Positions 54,214 to 63,962 of a stretch of DNA of 64,000 nucleotides are shown here, one piece after another; the first letter of the stretch is position 1; the number at the start of each line of letters is the position of its first letter. The notes under the pieces were generated by a model. It worked only from the letters and a program-made list of their open reading frames with translations, did no database searches and was not told where the DNA came from. Source of the DNA: Verrucomicrobiia bacterium (lineage in GTDB: Bacteria > Verrucomicrobiota > Verrucomicrobiia > Limisphaerales > UBA9464). The DNA is taken from NCBI GenBank assembly GCA_019634635.1, contig JAHCBB010000012.1:81791-145790 (forward strand). Direction: 5' to 3'. The translations under genes and the position numbers were made by a program.

Positions 54214-57200
54214 TCAAGGGATCAGCCGGAAGAACCGTTGTTCTGGTTCCGTCACAGGTTCCTGATAGGGACTGGTGGCGCCGGGAACCGGGAGGAAGTC
54301 GAGCCCCAGTCCGTCCGCCCGCTCCAGGCGTCCTGCGCCGTCCCATGTCAGAATCAAGCTTCCGTTTTCGATCCGGACCTCGGTGAACTCCGATGGACCC
54401 GCGGCACCCTCGGCCGGCGGCGTCTGGGCAAAGGCATGGAGCTGGGCCACCCGCTCCGCGCTGAGGGACTGGTTCAGGATGGCGAACTCGTCAATCACCC
54501 CGTCGAACACATCGCCGGGCAACGTCGGCGGATTGATGGGCGGGACGATGGAAACGTTGATGCCGTCGTGCCGCAGGAAGCCGGCCTGTCCGAACGTTGG
54601 CTGGTTATTGGGATGCCGGTAGAGCTGTCCGATGCCGCCGACGAAACCAGCAGACACCCCGTTCACATACAACCGAAGCTGGCCGGTGAACCCGTTCGGA
54701 TCCCCATCCAGAATGCCCACCACGTGGTAGGTTTCCCCGGATCGGACCGGCGCGGCGACGTACTTGGCGGTCTCCGGATTACCGGTGGTACCGCCCCAGG
54801 GCGATCCGGGTCCATCGCTGGCATTGTTGTGCGCATGGAAGACCAACAGCGCCTCCGTGGGCTCGGGATCATCCTGGGTGCCATACAGGTAGAATCCGAT
54901 GCGCCCGTGGCCGAAAATCGCCGGCGCCTCCGCGTTGGTTCCCTGCAGGCGCGGCAGCCGGTTTGCCTGGAAGGAGAATACATGCGTCCGCTTGGGCCAG
55001 GGCCCCAGGATCGCATTCAAATCGCGCCCGTTGGGGACCAGAATGATGTTGTCCGTGGATTGATCAAACCGGACGGCGGTATTCCCCGCCTGGTTGGTGA
55101 CCAACCCCGGCACGCCGAGAACCGGTCCGTTCGCGATGTCGCCGATCAGACTGGCCGGTGTCTGGTCCAGGCGTGAGATGAGGGTGAAGAATTCCGATCC
55201 GGAGGACTCGTCGAACGTCCAGTACCGGACGGCATTCTCGGACAGCAACTCCTCCCGGTACCGGATCGCGGACACGATGGACGTCGTGGCGTTCAGCACG
55301 TTGGGCGTCTCGGCGCGATCCAGCAACCCGTTGACCGTCACCGCGTAGCGCTGGCCATGCACCTGCGGCGAAGTCTTCAACGTCACGTGGAGGCCATCGT
55401 TCGACACCACCGCCGAGGTGACCGTCAGGCCCGGGATGGAGTATGCGGCCACGCTGCCCGCCGGTTGCGTCCGCAACGGTTCACTGAAGGACAACCGGAT
55501 CTCGTTGAGCGTGCCGGCGATTCCAATGGCACGGACAATCCGGGGGGCTTCGACGTCCGGAAGGACCGTCAGCACCGCGGCCGGGCTGCTGACGCTGCTG
55601 AATTCGTTGGAGACCGTCACCGAATACGAGCCGGCTGCACCGAGGGTTGCGGGGAACTCAAGCACCGGCGCGGTCCGGTTTGGAATCGGCGCACCGTTGT
55701 AGAACCACTGATACTGAAACGGAGGCTCGCCGGTCGCCACGGCCGTGAACCGTGCGACTCCATTCTCGACGACCTGCCGGGCCGCCAGATCGCTCGCAGG
55801 AGAAAGGCCGGCGGGACCGGCGGATGTGAAGGTGAAGACCCGGTTTGTTGGGGCGATGACGTTGTCCGCAGCCAGAATGTCGGCCACCCCGCGGACCGAG
55901 ATCTCATAGTCGGCCCCGGGTTGGAACCCGAACGCGCCCTGGAGGCGGACGGTGACCAGGTCCTCCAGAAGCTCCGCAGAAGCCACCGCGAGCGACCCGC
56001 CGCCGACCCGTTGCAGGGTGTAGTTCGCGAGGTCCTCCGCGGTCTCAGCACTGACCGGCTGGTTGAAGAGCAGACGCAGCTGATCAGGGTTTCCCCGGGT
56101 CTCGCTTCCGACCAGCAGGGTCGGCGGGCTTTCCACGGAAAGGCTCTCACCGGTTCCGGCGCGATAGCGATCGGCAATGCGCGCCTCGCTGAGCACCGAA
56201 TTGTAGATGGACAGCTCGTCAATGGTACCGTCGAACGATCCGAACGTACCGTTAAGGTTCAGGAAGATCCGTGCATTGCCGCTGCCAATTCGGATGTCGC
56301 CGTTGTGGTTGTAGATCTGTCCGATGCCCCCCGCGCGACCGACCAGAACGTTGTTCACGTACAATCGCAGCTCGCCCTCAAAACTGTCGGTGCGGCCATC
56401 GAACACAGCCACCACGTGGTAGACCTCGCCGGTCCGGATCGTGTGGGTCACATAGATGGGATCCGCCCCCCGAAGACCGAACGGTGCGCCCGGACCGTCA
56501 GAGGTGTCGTTAAACGCGTGAAATACAAGCGTCGACTCGTTCGGGTTCTGGTTGTCCGGATCGCGCCACAGGTGCACGTGGATGCTCCGGAGGTTTCCGC
56601 CCTCCTCATAGAGGCCGGCGGTCGCAGCAAGTCCGGTCAATCCCGGGGCCGGCACGCGGTCGGCCTGGAACCAGAATTCAATGGTCCGCTGTGCCCAGGG
56701 ACCCCGGAAATCGTTGATGTCCCCGCCATTGGGCACAGCCACGTAATTGGTATTCGCGGCCACGAACCGCGTGGCGTATTCGCCACGAGCGGAAGGCACC
56801 AGGCTCGGGACGCCCAAGATGGGGAGGTTGACGTAGGTCCCGTTGGTATTGACCTGATCCCCCGAGGCCAACTCTGTGCCCGCAACCGTTCCCACGGTTT
56901 CCTCGAATCGGAAGTAGCGAACCGGATCGTCGCCGAGGACTTCATCCCGATAAGTGATCGTCGATGGAACGCTTGTACTTTCCGTGAGGGTATTTCCGGC
57001 CGAGGAGACGTCCCGCAGTCCAATAAGGCTCAACGGATACGTGATGCCCGACCGCTGAGGGGTGGTTTCAAGGATGACCGAGCGCCCGTCGGAGCCCAGC
57101 GTTGCGGAAAGCACCCGGAAGAGGGGCGAACTGTACACGGCTGTATCCGTGGCGGTGACGGGATCGAGGGGCTCATCGAAGGTGAGGATCACGCGGTTGA

Positions 57201-59430
57201 CACCGCCCGCCACGCCACGCACCGACACCAGTTGCGGCGGTGTTCGATCGGGCTGAATCACCACATCGGCCTCCGGGCTGGCCAATTCGCTGAAATCATT
57301 GCGGACCACAACCGAGAACCGGCCGCCGGAATCTAGCGTCGCCGGAAAGCGCAGCACCCGGTTGGTGGCCCCTGCAATCGGCAGGCTGTCGCGCCGCCAC
57401 TGGTAGGAGAACGGACCCGCCCCGGTCGGCTGCGCGGAAAGTCGCACCTCGGAACCTTCAACGAACGCGCCGCCGATGACGCTTTCCGGCGCAAGACCCA
57501 CATCGCCGAAGTCGCCCTCGGAATAGTTCACATTCAGATCATCAATCCAATGGGTCTGGAACCAGGTGCGGGTGCGTGCGGCAAACCCGAGCTGGGCGTT
57601 TGGAATCGCCTCGAATGGCGTCTGAAAGCGATCCAGAACGGTCACACCATCCCAGCGGATCGTGAGTTGACCATTGCGGCGCAGGTCCACATCCACGTCC
57701 ACCCACCGCCCGTCCTCGCTGGTGATCGGCGGGATACCGTTGGATCCCGCCAGCACGTTCGTCAAAATCTGGCTGTTCAGCACAACACCAAAAGCCACAG
57801 GATCTGCAGAACCGTCGGAGTGCGTGTCGAAGGTGACACTGAACCGGCTGCCGGGAGCGAACGGCACGAAACCCTCCTCGGGAGCCGGAAGGGTTCCCAA
57901 GGGGAGATCTCCCGCCAGATTGATGCTGAAGCCGTCGCCCGGTTCGTCCAGTCCCGTTGTGGAGGCCCCATCGGAGATGCGCGCTTTGAAGCGCACCCGC
58001 ACCTGGTCCACGTTGCGACGTTCGGTGATCAGCACGGCGCCGTTGCGATTGCGAAATGCGTCCGTGAGCTGGAGGAACCCGCTGCCGTCATGGCTTCCGG
58101 AGGCGACCACGTCGGCAACACCCGAGAAGCGGAATCCAGAAGGACGCCCGTTGTTGAATGTGTAGGTGGTCCCTGTTGGGGCACTGAAGGTGAACGGCAC
58201 CACCAGGGGATTGGGGGCCAGATCGTTGGGTACCGTCGCCTGATCACGCTGGTTGCGGATCGTGACTGAGTAGCCCGTCCCCGGAACGAAATTGAACGTC
58301 CCCGAGAGCAGCACCGACGCCTCGTCCGCCGAGAGTGTGGCGGCGGCAATCGGGAGCGCCGCTCCACCAGCGGGCCGGACTTCGTAATTGGACACGGACG
58401 CCGCGCGGAGGGGATCCACCGGCTCACTGAATGTGATTCGAAGGGTGTTGGGATTGCCTCCTGTTTCCGCGGAAAGGACCACCGGTGCCTCCGTGTCCGG
58501 CGTGACGGTCAGCACGGTCTCGATCGTCTCGGCCCGGCCAAAGGCATTGATCGCCCTGCCCCGGATCCTGGACCCGTTCCACGAGGCCGGTACGCGGGCC
58601 ACCCGCAGAAACGACAGATCCTCATCCTCGATCGGCAGGCCGTCCCGGGTCCATTCGTAAGTCACCGGCTGGGCGGCGATCACATCCAGCGCCAGCAGCA
58701 ACTCGGCTCCTTCGTCAACTGTTTCCGCCGCCGGAAGCGATCCCTGGTTGAAACCACTTCCGTTGAATATCGGCGGCTGATTGGTCTCGAAGCGTCCGAG
58801 GAAGGGGTCAATGGGATATTGAGAAAGGTGGAGCGCCGGAATGATCTCCTGGATGCCGTCCGGGCGCTGCCATCCAACCTGGATAAACGCGCCCCCGCCC
58901 CCCTGTTTGTGCAGCACTTCGAAATAATACTTCCGCCCGCGAACGAGGTTGATCGGGGCGGAATTCCGCTCATTGAGGCGCGGACCACCGAACAGGGACC
59001 CGCCCGAATCCGATTCAAAGGCGATCTGGCGCAAATTGCCCAGGGTGTGGTCGGTGCTCAGGAATAGAGCGCCATTGTCGTCACTGGCGATTCCGAAGAT
59101 GTAGGCCCCGGTGGCCGGGGCCTCGATGTAACCCCGAATCCAGGAACCGTAGTCATTGCCCGAGTTGTCCTTCCCCTGAAGCCCCGCGCGCAGCGGAACG
59201 CCCGGAAGCGAGGTGAAGTCGTCCAGTTGCTCGCGAAACGAGGGATCGTCCGGGAATCGAGCCGCATTGGTCAGCGACGCGAGGCCGATGCGGACACTGT
59301 TGAGGGAGGAGCTGGACGACAGATTGTCATAATAGAGACGGCCAACGGAGCCGGCGCGCAGTGCAGTGCCGGTCAGGAGGACCGTCGCCGCGGCGAGCAC
59401 CGGCAAGAGACGGGCAGCAGGGATTTTCAT
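54214..59430 (-). CDS. Giant exported PA14/lectin/LamG/Ig multidomain protein
   Basis: This 1738-aa protein has a signal peptide (ARLLPVLAAATVLLTGTALRAG). A PA14-like module covers about 28-206 (YIFGIASDDNGALFLS). Ig-like and Big/SwmB-type segments (LRITFSEPVDPL, ILTFDEPLDPV, IRLSFSEPLRTQ; at least four) alternate with an L-type lectin-like module (about 425-650) and two LamG-like modules (near 865-1095 and 1395-1660) sharing FSFQANR/FWFQADR and VYHVVA/TYHVVG phrases. The C-terminus is a beta-rich tail ending FFRLIP. Likely binds surface sugars. It lies 43 bases upstream of the PSD1 gene, as in other PSD1/DUF1501 clusters. Confidence 0.85.
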   Translation of the reverse strand: MKIPAARLLPVLAAATVLLTGTALRAGSVGRLYYDNLSSSSSLNSVRIGLASLTNAARFPDDPSFREQLDDFTSLPGVPLRAGLQGKDNSGNDYGSWIRGYIEAPATGAYIFGIASDDNGALFLSTDHTLGNLRQIAFESDSGGSLFGGPRLNERNSAPINLVRGRKYYFEVLHKQGGGGAFIQVGWQRPDGIQEIIPALHLSQYPIDPFLGRFETNQPPIFNGSGFNQGSLPAAETVDEGAELLLALDVIAAQPVTYEWTRDGLPIEDEDLSFLRVARVPASWNGSRIRGRAINAFGRAETIETVLTVTPDTEAPVVLSAETGGNPNTLRITFSEPVDPLRAASVSNYEVRPAGGAALPIAAATLSADEASVLLSGTFNFVPGTGYSVTIRNQRDQATVPNDLAPNPLVVPFTFSAPTGTTYTFNNGRPSGFRFSGVADVVASGSHDGSGFLQLTDAFRNRNGAVLITERRNVDQVRVRFKARISDGASTTGLDEPGDGFSINLAGDLPLGTLPAPEEGFVPFAPGSRFSVTFDTHSDGSADPVAFGVVLNSQILTNVLAGSNGIPPITSEDGRWVDVDVDLRRNGQLTIRWDGVTVLDRFQTPFEAIPNAQLGFAARTRTWFQTHWIDDLNVNYSEGDFGDVGLAPESVIGGAFVEGSEVRLSAQPTGAGPFSYQWRRDSLPIAGATNRVLRFPATLDSGGRFSVVVRNDFSELASPEADVVIQPDRTPPQLVSVRGVAGGVNRVILTFDEPLDPVTATDTAVYSSPLFRVLSATLGSDGRSVILETTPQRSGITYPLSLIGLRDVSSAGNTLTESTSVPSTITYRDEVLGDDPVRYFRFEETVGTVAGTELASGDQVNTNGTYVNLPILGVPSLVPSARGEYATRFVAANTNYVAVPNGGDINDFRGPWAQRTIEFWFQADRVPAPGLTGLAATAGLYEEGGNLRSIHVHLWRDPDNQNPNESTLVFHAFNDTSDGPGAPFGLRGADPIYVTHTIRTGEVYHVVAVFDGRTDSFEGELRLYVNNVLVGRAGGIGQIYNHNGDIRIGSGNARIFLNLNGTFGSFDGTIDELSIYNSVLSEARIADRYRAGTGESLSVESPPTLLVGSETRGNPDQLRLLFNQPVSAETAEDLANYTLQRVGGGSLAVASAELLEDLVTVRLQGAFGFQPGADYEISVRGVADILAADNVIAPTNRVFTFTSAGPAGLSPASDLAARQVVENGVARFTAVATGEPPFQYQWFYNGAPIPNRTAPVLEFPATLGAAGSYSVTVSNEFSSVSSPAAVLTVLPDVEAPRIVRAIGIAGTLNEIRLSFSEPLRTQPAGSVAAYSIPGLTVTSAVVSNDGLHVTLKTSPQVHGQRYAVTVNGLLDRAETPNVLNATTSIVSAIRYREELLSENAVRYWTFDESSGSEFFTLISRLDQTPASLIGDIANGPVLGVPGLVTNQAGNTAVRFDQSTDNIILVPNGRDLNAILGPWPKRTHVFSFQANRLPRLQGTNAEAPAIFGHGRIGFYLYGTQDDPEPTEALLVFHAHNNASDGPGSPWGGTTGNPETAKYVAAPVRSGETYHVVGILDGDPNGFTGQLRLYVNGVSAGFVGGIGQLYRHPNNQPTFGQAGFLRHDGINVSIVPPINPPTLPGDVFDGVIDEFAILNQSLSAERVAQLHAFAQTPPAEGAAGPSEFTEVRIENGSLILTWDGAGRLERADGLGLDFLPVPGATSPYQEPVTEPEQRFFRLIP

Positions 59431-59470
59431 AAAGGGTGCGAATGGGGAATTCGAAGTTGAGGATGACGCG

Positions 59471-60343
59471 TTAATTGGCGCGCAGCCACGCCGGGAAGTT
59501 GACCTGTGTCTTATACGCTTCGGTGTCCCATTCCCGATGCCACTTCAGTTCCCACAACTGGCGGAGGCGGACGTTGCGTGCAGAACCGTCGAAGAAGGCG
59601 AACTGGGTCCGACGGTTGTGCCGCGGCAGCGTAAAGTGCTGCATCTCGTAGCTGGCATAACCCTCGGTGTTGCTGTACTCGCCCGGCCGGTCCGAGGGGC
59701 TGTAGGCGATCCGGCTGGCGTAATGCGGTCCGCCACCGCGCCACATACTGTCACCCATCAGCGGAATCTGGGTCGTGTCCCCCGAAACGTTGAACGAGCC
59801 CCAATGCCACTCCCGAAGCCGGCCTTGGATGTCATCCTCCGCATTGTACATCCATAAATTGGCGCCGTAGCTCGCCCGCTCCTCCGCGGAAAACTCGGCG
59901 ATACCCATCTCGTAGCTGTACCGGATACCCCCATAGGCCTCGGAGCCCCGGCCTCCGTTGGGCAGAGGACGCGGCTTCACCGCCACCGGGCAGGTCAGCA
60001 ATTGCTTGCGGGCACCCACCTGGCGCTGAAGCGCATTGAACCAGGCACCACGCGCCCAGCCTCCGTCCACAATTCCGGAGGGCAGCTTGTCCCGGTTGTC
60101 GGCGGAGTAGATTGCCCACTCGATGCCCCACTGCCGAAGATTCGAGAGGCAGGCCGCGGCATTTGCCTTTTCCTTGGCCTTCGCAAGGCCCGGCAACAAC
60201 ATCCCTGCAAGAATCGCAATGATGGCGATGACCACCAGCAGTTCGATCAGGGTGAATCCACGAGGCCGGCTTCCGATCCGTCCATCAAGACGATTCGGGA
60301 CGTTTTCGATATTAACTTCTTTTTCTATTGGTAAGGTAGACAT
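59471..60343 (-). CDS. Prepilin-like protein with H-X9-DG motif
   Basis: This 290-aa protein has a long basic leader (28 residues) before the prepilin cleavage/methylation motif [21 protein letters not shown]. Near the end, [12 protein letters not shown] is an exact H-X9-DG motif. It heads the minus-strand run that includes the giant LamG protein 40 bases downstream. Such pseudopilins are present in many copies in this phylum; a role in a type II secretion-like machine is assumed, not shown. Confidence 0.88.
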   Translation of the reverse strand: MSTLPIEKEVNIENVPNRLDGRIGSRPRGFTLIELLVVIAIIAILAGMLLPGLAKAKEKANAAACLSNLRQWGIEWAIYSADNRDKLPSGIVDGGWARGAWFNALQRQVGARKQLLTCPVAVKPRPLPNGGRGSEAYGGIRYSYEMGIAEFSAEERASYGANLWMYNAEDDIQGRLREWHWGSFNVSGDTTQIPLMGDSMWRGGGPHYASRIAYSPSDRPGEYSNTEGYASYEMQHFTLPRHNRRTQFAFFDGSARNVRLRQLWELKWHREWDTEAYKTQVNFPAWLRAN

Positions 60344-60812
60344 TTTCTGACTTTTGCGGTTTTTGGAATGGTTTCGGCGGTGTTCAGCCGGGTTGCCGCC
60401 CCGTTGGGCGAGGGATCCTCAAGGTTCGGTGGATTTCACGGATTCAGCGATGAAGGCAGGAATCATCAGCGCGAAATGGCAACATCCACCTCACATTTAC
60501 TTCTCCGCTGAACCTTCTCGGGAAAGTGAAGATTTCCCGCTGCGACCTGGGGCGTTTGCTTCCCCGAAAATTGCTCATGTTTCAGTGACCTTGCACGTCC
60601 GACACTTCCGGAACTCCGGTCAGAGCGGGCAACACTGTTTCGAACTTCTCCCGGCGGCGGGTGGAACCTTCAACGGGGACATTTAAAAACTATTTGCCTA
60701 CTAGTGCAATAGATTTTTGAAGGAATTTTTGATTCGAGTTTCAAGGGATCCGCGCGATGTCCGCCGTTGCCATGGGCACCGGCTTCCGTTCAGACCGGGG
60801 ATGCCGTCGAGC
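60344..60812. other. Intergenic region upstream of the PSD1/LamG operon
   Basis: No gene was recognised in these 469 bases, which separate the Rrf2 gene from the prepilin-like gene on the same strand. The part 60680-60735 is strikingly AT-rich and carries the candidate promoter and dyad described separately. Confidence 0.5.
60682..60712 (-). promoter_or_regulatory. Candidate promoter overlapped by a dyad
   Basis: On the minus strand TTGCAC is followed after 17 bases by TTAAAT (a fair -35 and a weaker -10). The same stretch holds an imperfect inverted repeat CTATTTGC-N8-GCAATAG (60690-60712), with ACTAGT in the spacer. An operator for a dimeric regulator, such as the Rrf2 protein encoded next to it, is possible. 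It lies about 340 bases upstream of the prepilin-like gene. Confidence 0.35.
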
Positions 60813-61271
60813 TCAAATGTGGAAATCGAGGCCGACCATCCTCTGCTCAAGCTGCCGTTCCTGCTCCAGCAGGTCTCCCAGGGTGGTCTCGTCGAGGATT
60901 TGGGCCGTCGCGTCGCGGACCTTCTTCATCACGGCCCGGATCCCGCAGGTTCGCTCGTCGAGGCAGTCCCGGCATGGTGCGTACCCGGTATGGCTGACGC
61001 AGGAAACCATCGCGAGAGGGCCGTCAATCAACCGAATGATCCGACTGAGGGGAATCGTGCCCGGTGCCCGATTGAGGGTGTATCCCCCTCCCTTGCCCGG
61101 ACGGCTGTGCAGGATCCCGGCTCCCTTGAGTTCCAAGAGTATGATTTCAAGGAATTTGCGCGGCAGCTTTTCTTTTTCGGCAATGTCTCGAATCAACACA
61201 GACTTGCCCTGACCGTGCTTCGCGAGGTGGAGCATGGCCCGAATCCCGTACTTGGCTTTTTGCGACAGCAT
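60813..61271 (-). CDS. Rrf2-family transcriptional regulator
   Basis: This 152-aa Rrf2-type winged-helix regulator (IscR/CymR/NsrR relatives) starts at ATG 61271 with the canonical MLSQKAKYGIRAMLHLA. The recognition region LIRDIAEKEKLPRKFLEIIL and the wing SRPGKGGGYTL are typical. Four cysteines (91, 100, 103, 109; CVSHTGYAPCRDCLDERTC) could hold an Fe-S cluster or sense thiols; spacing is not identical to IscR. The long upstream frame to 61508 is antisense. With sulfur-related genes in the window (rhodaneses, sbp, yezD), control of sulfur genes is an attractive but untested idea. Confidence 0.9.
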   Translation of the reverse strand: MLSQKAKYGIRAMLHLAKHGQGKSVLIRDIAEKEKLPRKFLEIILLELKGAGILHSRPGKGGGYTLNRAPGTIPLSRIIRLIDGPLAMVSCVSHTGYAPCRDCLDERTCGIRAVMKKVRDATAQILDETTLGDLLEQERQLEQRMVGLDFHI

Positions 61272-61558
61272 CTGCGGAAATGCTAGGCGTCCGACCGCCA
61301 AAACGCAGCACCGAAACGCCATTCCGGAACTCACCCAGGGGCGCTGTCCGCTGCTTCCGCAGCGATGAGACGGTCGGCGATTTCTTGCAGATCGCCGGCC
61401 CCACTTCTTGTTGGGGCGATCCGAATCGCCGCCGAATCCTTGGTCAGCCAGACCGATGTTTGCACACGGCTTCCCGACCCCCAACGCGAGCGCCGGGCAC
61501 GAAAGCACCGGGCGTGTGCTCCGATGAAACTTTCACCCGGATTCGGTGATCCATTGCC

Positions 61559-62071
61559 ATGGCGACGCAGGAGCCTTCTGAAACGCCCGATTGGCTGGAT
61601 GCGGTTGCGTCCCGCCGGCTGACCGGGGAAGCACTGGCGCGGTGGCGCCAGCGGACTGCCGGAGATCCCATGGCCCGGGCACGCCTGAACGAAGACCTCG
61701 CGTTGAACCAGGCGCTGGACGCGCTGCCGGCGGCCACGGTGTCCTCCAATTTTCTCGCCCGGATTGAAACCCGAATCGCCCGTGAGGAGAGCGGGGATCG
61801 GCACCGCCCACCTGCAGCCTGGCGTTGGTGGCGCTGGCGCCCGGCCGGGGCGTGGGGACTGGCCGCAGCGGTGGCCCTCGCCGCCGGCTGGACGTGGCGC
61901 CAGCAGGAGGTGGAACGTCGGGAGTTCGCCAGCCGCTTGGCCGCCCTGTCGGCAACGGTCGGTCTTCCCGGGGTGGAATCCCTCGACGATTTCGAGACCG
62001 TGAGGTGGTTGCAGGCGTCCGCCGCACCCGGAGATGTGGACCTGCTGGCCGTGCTCGATGCCGAACCCTGA
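61559..62071 (+). CDS. Putative anti-sigma-factor-like membrane protein
   Basis: This 170-aa protein has a single transmembrane helix (AAWRWWRWRPAGAWGLAAAV, then ALAAGWTW; about 86-113) with a cytosolic N-terminal part (ASRRLTGEALARWRQRTAGDP) resembling small anti-sigma or RseA-like proteins, and an extracytoplasmic C-terminal segment. No sigma-factor gene is adjacent: the upstream gene is the divergent Rrf2 regulator. It precedes the DUF3106 gene by 11 bases. The anti-sigma call rests on size, topology and common neighbourhood in this phylum, not on a clear motif. Confidence 0.45.
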   Translation: MATQEPSETPDWLDAVASRRLTGEALARWRQRTAGDPMARARLNEDLALNQALDALPAATVSSNFLARIETRIAREESGDRHRPPAAWRWWRWRPAGAWGLAAAVALAAGWTWRQQEVERREFASRLAALSATVGLPGVESLDDFETVRWLQASAAPGDVDLLAVLDAEP

Positions 62072-62082
62072 AGCCCTGGACC

Positions 62083-63015
62083 ATGAACCCCTGCCTGCTT
62101 GCGAGTTTGGTGCTGGCGTTGACGTTTGGAGGGGCCGTCCGGACGGCCGAGCCGCCGTCACGCACGGCGATCCGGCTCCCGGTTCCCCCGCCGCCGGTTC
62201 CGCCCGCGCGCAAGGCGCCCTCCGATCTCTTCCGAGAACTCCTGGCGGCCACGCCGGAAGAACGCGATGCCTTCCTTGCCGCGCGTTCCCCGGCGGCCCG
62301 CGACCTGATCCGCACCAAGCTTCAGGAGTTTGAGGCCCTGCCCCGGGAACAACGGGAGCGGCGTCTGCGCGTCGCCGAAATCGAATTTCACTTTGCCGCC
62401 CTGTTGCGGGCTCCCGCCGAGGGGCGCGCGCGGCTCCTGGCCGGGGTCCCCATCGAGTGGCGGGCTCTCTTTGAGGATCGCTTGCGCACCTGGGACGCCC
62501 TTCCGGAGGCGCGCCGTCAGGAACTGATCCCCGGCGGACGACCGACCTTGGAGCTCCTCACCCGGTTGCGCAGTGCCGATACCGCCACCCGGACCGGGGC
62601 CGCGACCGCCGCCATGCCGCCCCCGCTTCGGACTCGTGGCACCGCAGCAGGCCCAGCCACGGGTCCTGACGACCTTCAGCGGTTCCTGACACTCAACCGG
62701 TCCGAACGGACAAAGATCCTCAAGCGCATGACCCCGGGAGATCGGTCGCGGGCGGAACAGACCCTCGTCCAGCTGCAGCAGCTTCCGGAGCCTCAACGCG
62801 AGCAGGTGGTGCGGGGTCTCCGCCGATACCTGGAGATGGCGCCCGCGCAGCGGGAGGCCTTTCTCGTCAGCGCCGAACGATGGCAGCAGCTTTCGCCGTC
62901 GGAACGCGATGCCTGGCGTCGCACCGTGGGACGCGTGGCAGGGTCCGTGCCCCAGCCCATGCCGCCCGCTCGCGGCGTGACCGGCCAGATGTCAGAGGGC
63001 GCCGCGGGTCGCTGA
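62083..63015 (+). CDS. DUF3106-type exported protein
   Basis: This 310-aa protein has a signal peptide (LLASLVLALTFGGAVRTA). Two segments carry DUF3106-like helical repeats, with phrases such as LLAATPEERDAFLAARSP, FEALPREQRERRL, LTLNRSERTKILKRMTPG, QLPEPQREQVVRGLRRYLE and WQQLSPSERDAWRRTV. A Pro/Ala/Thr-rich linker divides them (about 185-205). DUF3106 proteins are periplasmic and of unknown function, often encoded beside ECF sigma/anti-sigma genes. It is co-transcribed with the anti-sigma-like gene. Confidence 0.8.
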   Translation: MNPCLLASLVLALTFGGAVRTAEPPSRTAIRLPVPPPPVPPARKAPSDLFRELLAATPEERDAFLAARSPAARDLIRTKLQEFEALPREQRERRLRVAEIEFHFAALLRAPAEGRARLLAGVPIEWRALFEDRLRTWDALPEARRQELIPGGRPTLELLTRLRSADTATRTGAATAAMPPPLRTRGTAAGPATGPDDLQRFLTLNRSERTKILKRMTPGDRSRAEQTLVQLQQLPEPQREQVVRGLRRYLEMAPAQREAFLVSAERWQQLSPSERDAWRRTVGRVAGSVPQPMPPARGVTGQMSEGAAGR

Positions 63016-63059
63016 TCGTCCGGATTCTTTTCTCGTCAGTGAAATCGGGTTTCGATCCA

Positions 63060-63962
63060 ATGCCCACCCACCGCATCGTCATGACCTCGCTCGCCAAATT
63101 CCCCCGCGGTGCCGCCCTGTGGGCGGCCCTGTTCCTCGCCGGACCCCTTTCGGCCGCGCCGATTCCCTCCGAATACCGCATCGGGGGATTCGCCGTGGGA
63201 TGCCAGGCGTACACGTTCAACCGATTCACCGCCTTCGAGGCCATCGAGAAGACCGAGGCGGCGGGCGGGAAGGTCATCGAGTTCTACCCCGGACAGCCAC
63301 TGAGCCCGGACGACCGCGGAGTCAAGGTGGGCCATGACATGGACCCGGCCGCCCTTCAACAACTCAAGGACAAGCTTCAGAAACACGGCATCAGGGCGGT
63401 CAACTACGGTGTGGTGGGCATCCCCCGGGATGAAGCCGGCGCCCGGAAGGTGTTCGACTTCGCGAAGGCGCTGGGGTTGTACGCGATCACGACGGAATCC
63501 ACCGATGCCATGGACACGTTTGAACCGCTCGTCCGCGAATACGACATCCGCGTGGCGTTCCACAACCATGCCCGTCAACCGAACAATCCGTCCTACACGC
63601 TGTGGGATCCCCAATGGGTGATGGATCTGGTGAAGAACCGGGATCCAAGGATTGGCGCCTGTGCGGACATCGGACACTGGCAGACCAGCGGAATTCCGGC
63701 GGTGGACGGGCTCCGGATCCTGTCCGGACGGGTGGTGTCCCTGCACGCCAAGGAGCGCCTGAAGCTGGGTCCCGGCCAGCACGACGTCCCCTTCGGCACG
63801 GGGGGCACCGACATGGCGGCGGTCCTGTCCGAACTGCGGCACCAGAACTTCGAGGGCAACATCAGCATCGAGTACGAGTTCAACTGGGACCACTCCGTGC
63901 CCGACGTCGCACAGTGCGTCGGCTTTGTCCGGGGCTGGAGTGCGGCAAACCCGGTCGAGTGA
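63060..63962 (+). CDS. Exported sugar phosphate isomerase/epimerase-like TIM-barrel protein
   Basis: This 300-aa xylose-isomerase-like TIM-barrel protein (AP endonuclease 2 superfamily) has a signal peptide (GAALWAALFLAGPLSAA). The barrel begins FAVGCQAYTFNRFTAFEAIE and carries probable metal ligands in KVIEFYPG, VAFHNHARQ, IGACADIGHW, VVSLHAKER and ISIEYEFN. Exported members are frequent in Verrucomicrobia and Planctomycetes and are assigned to sugar isomerisation or epimerisation by fold only. An ATG at 63081 is an alternative start. It begins 44 bases after the DUF3106 stop and may belong to the same operon. Confidence 0.88.
   Translation: MPTHRIVMTSLAKFPRGAALWAALFLAGPLSAAPIPSEYRIGGFAVGCQAYTFNRFTAFEAIEKTEAAGGKVIEFYPGQPLSPDDRGVKVGHDMDPAALQQLKDKLQKHGIRAVNYGVVGIPRDEAGARKVFDFAKALGLYAITTESTDAMDTFEPLVREYDIRVAFHNHARQPNNPSYTLWDPQWVMDLVKNRDPRIGACADIGHWQTSGIPAVDGLRILSGRVVSLHAKERLKLGPGQHDVPFGTGGTDMAAVLSELRHQNFEGNISIEYEFNWDHSVPDVAQCVGFVRGWSAANPVE

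Noticed and set aside
55357..57336. Plus-strand open frame of 659 codons opposite the 1738-aa protein
   Set aside because: Antisense shadow with low-information Arg/His/Val/Gly composition; the minus-strand gene has recognisable domains throughout.
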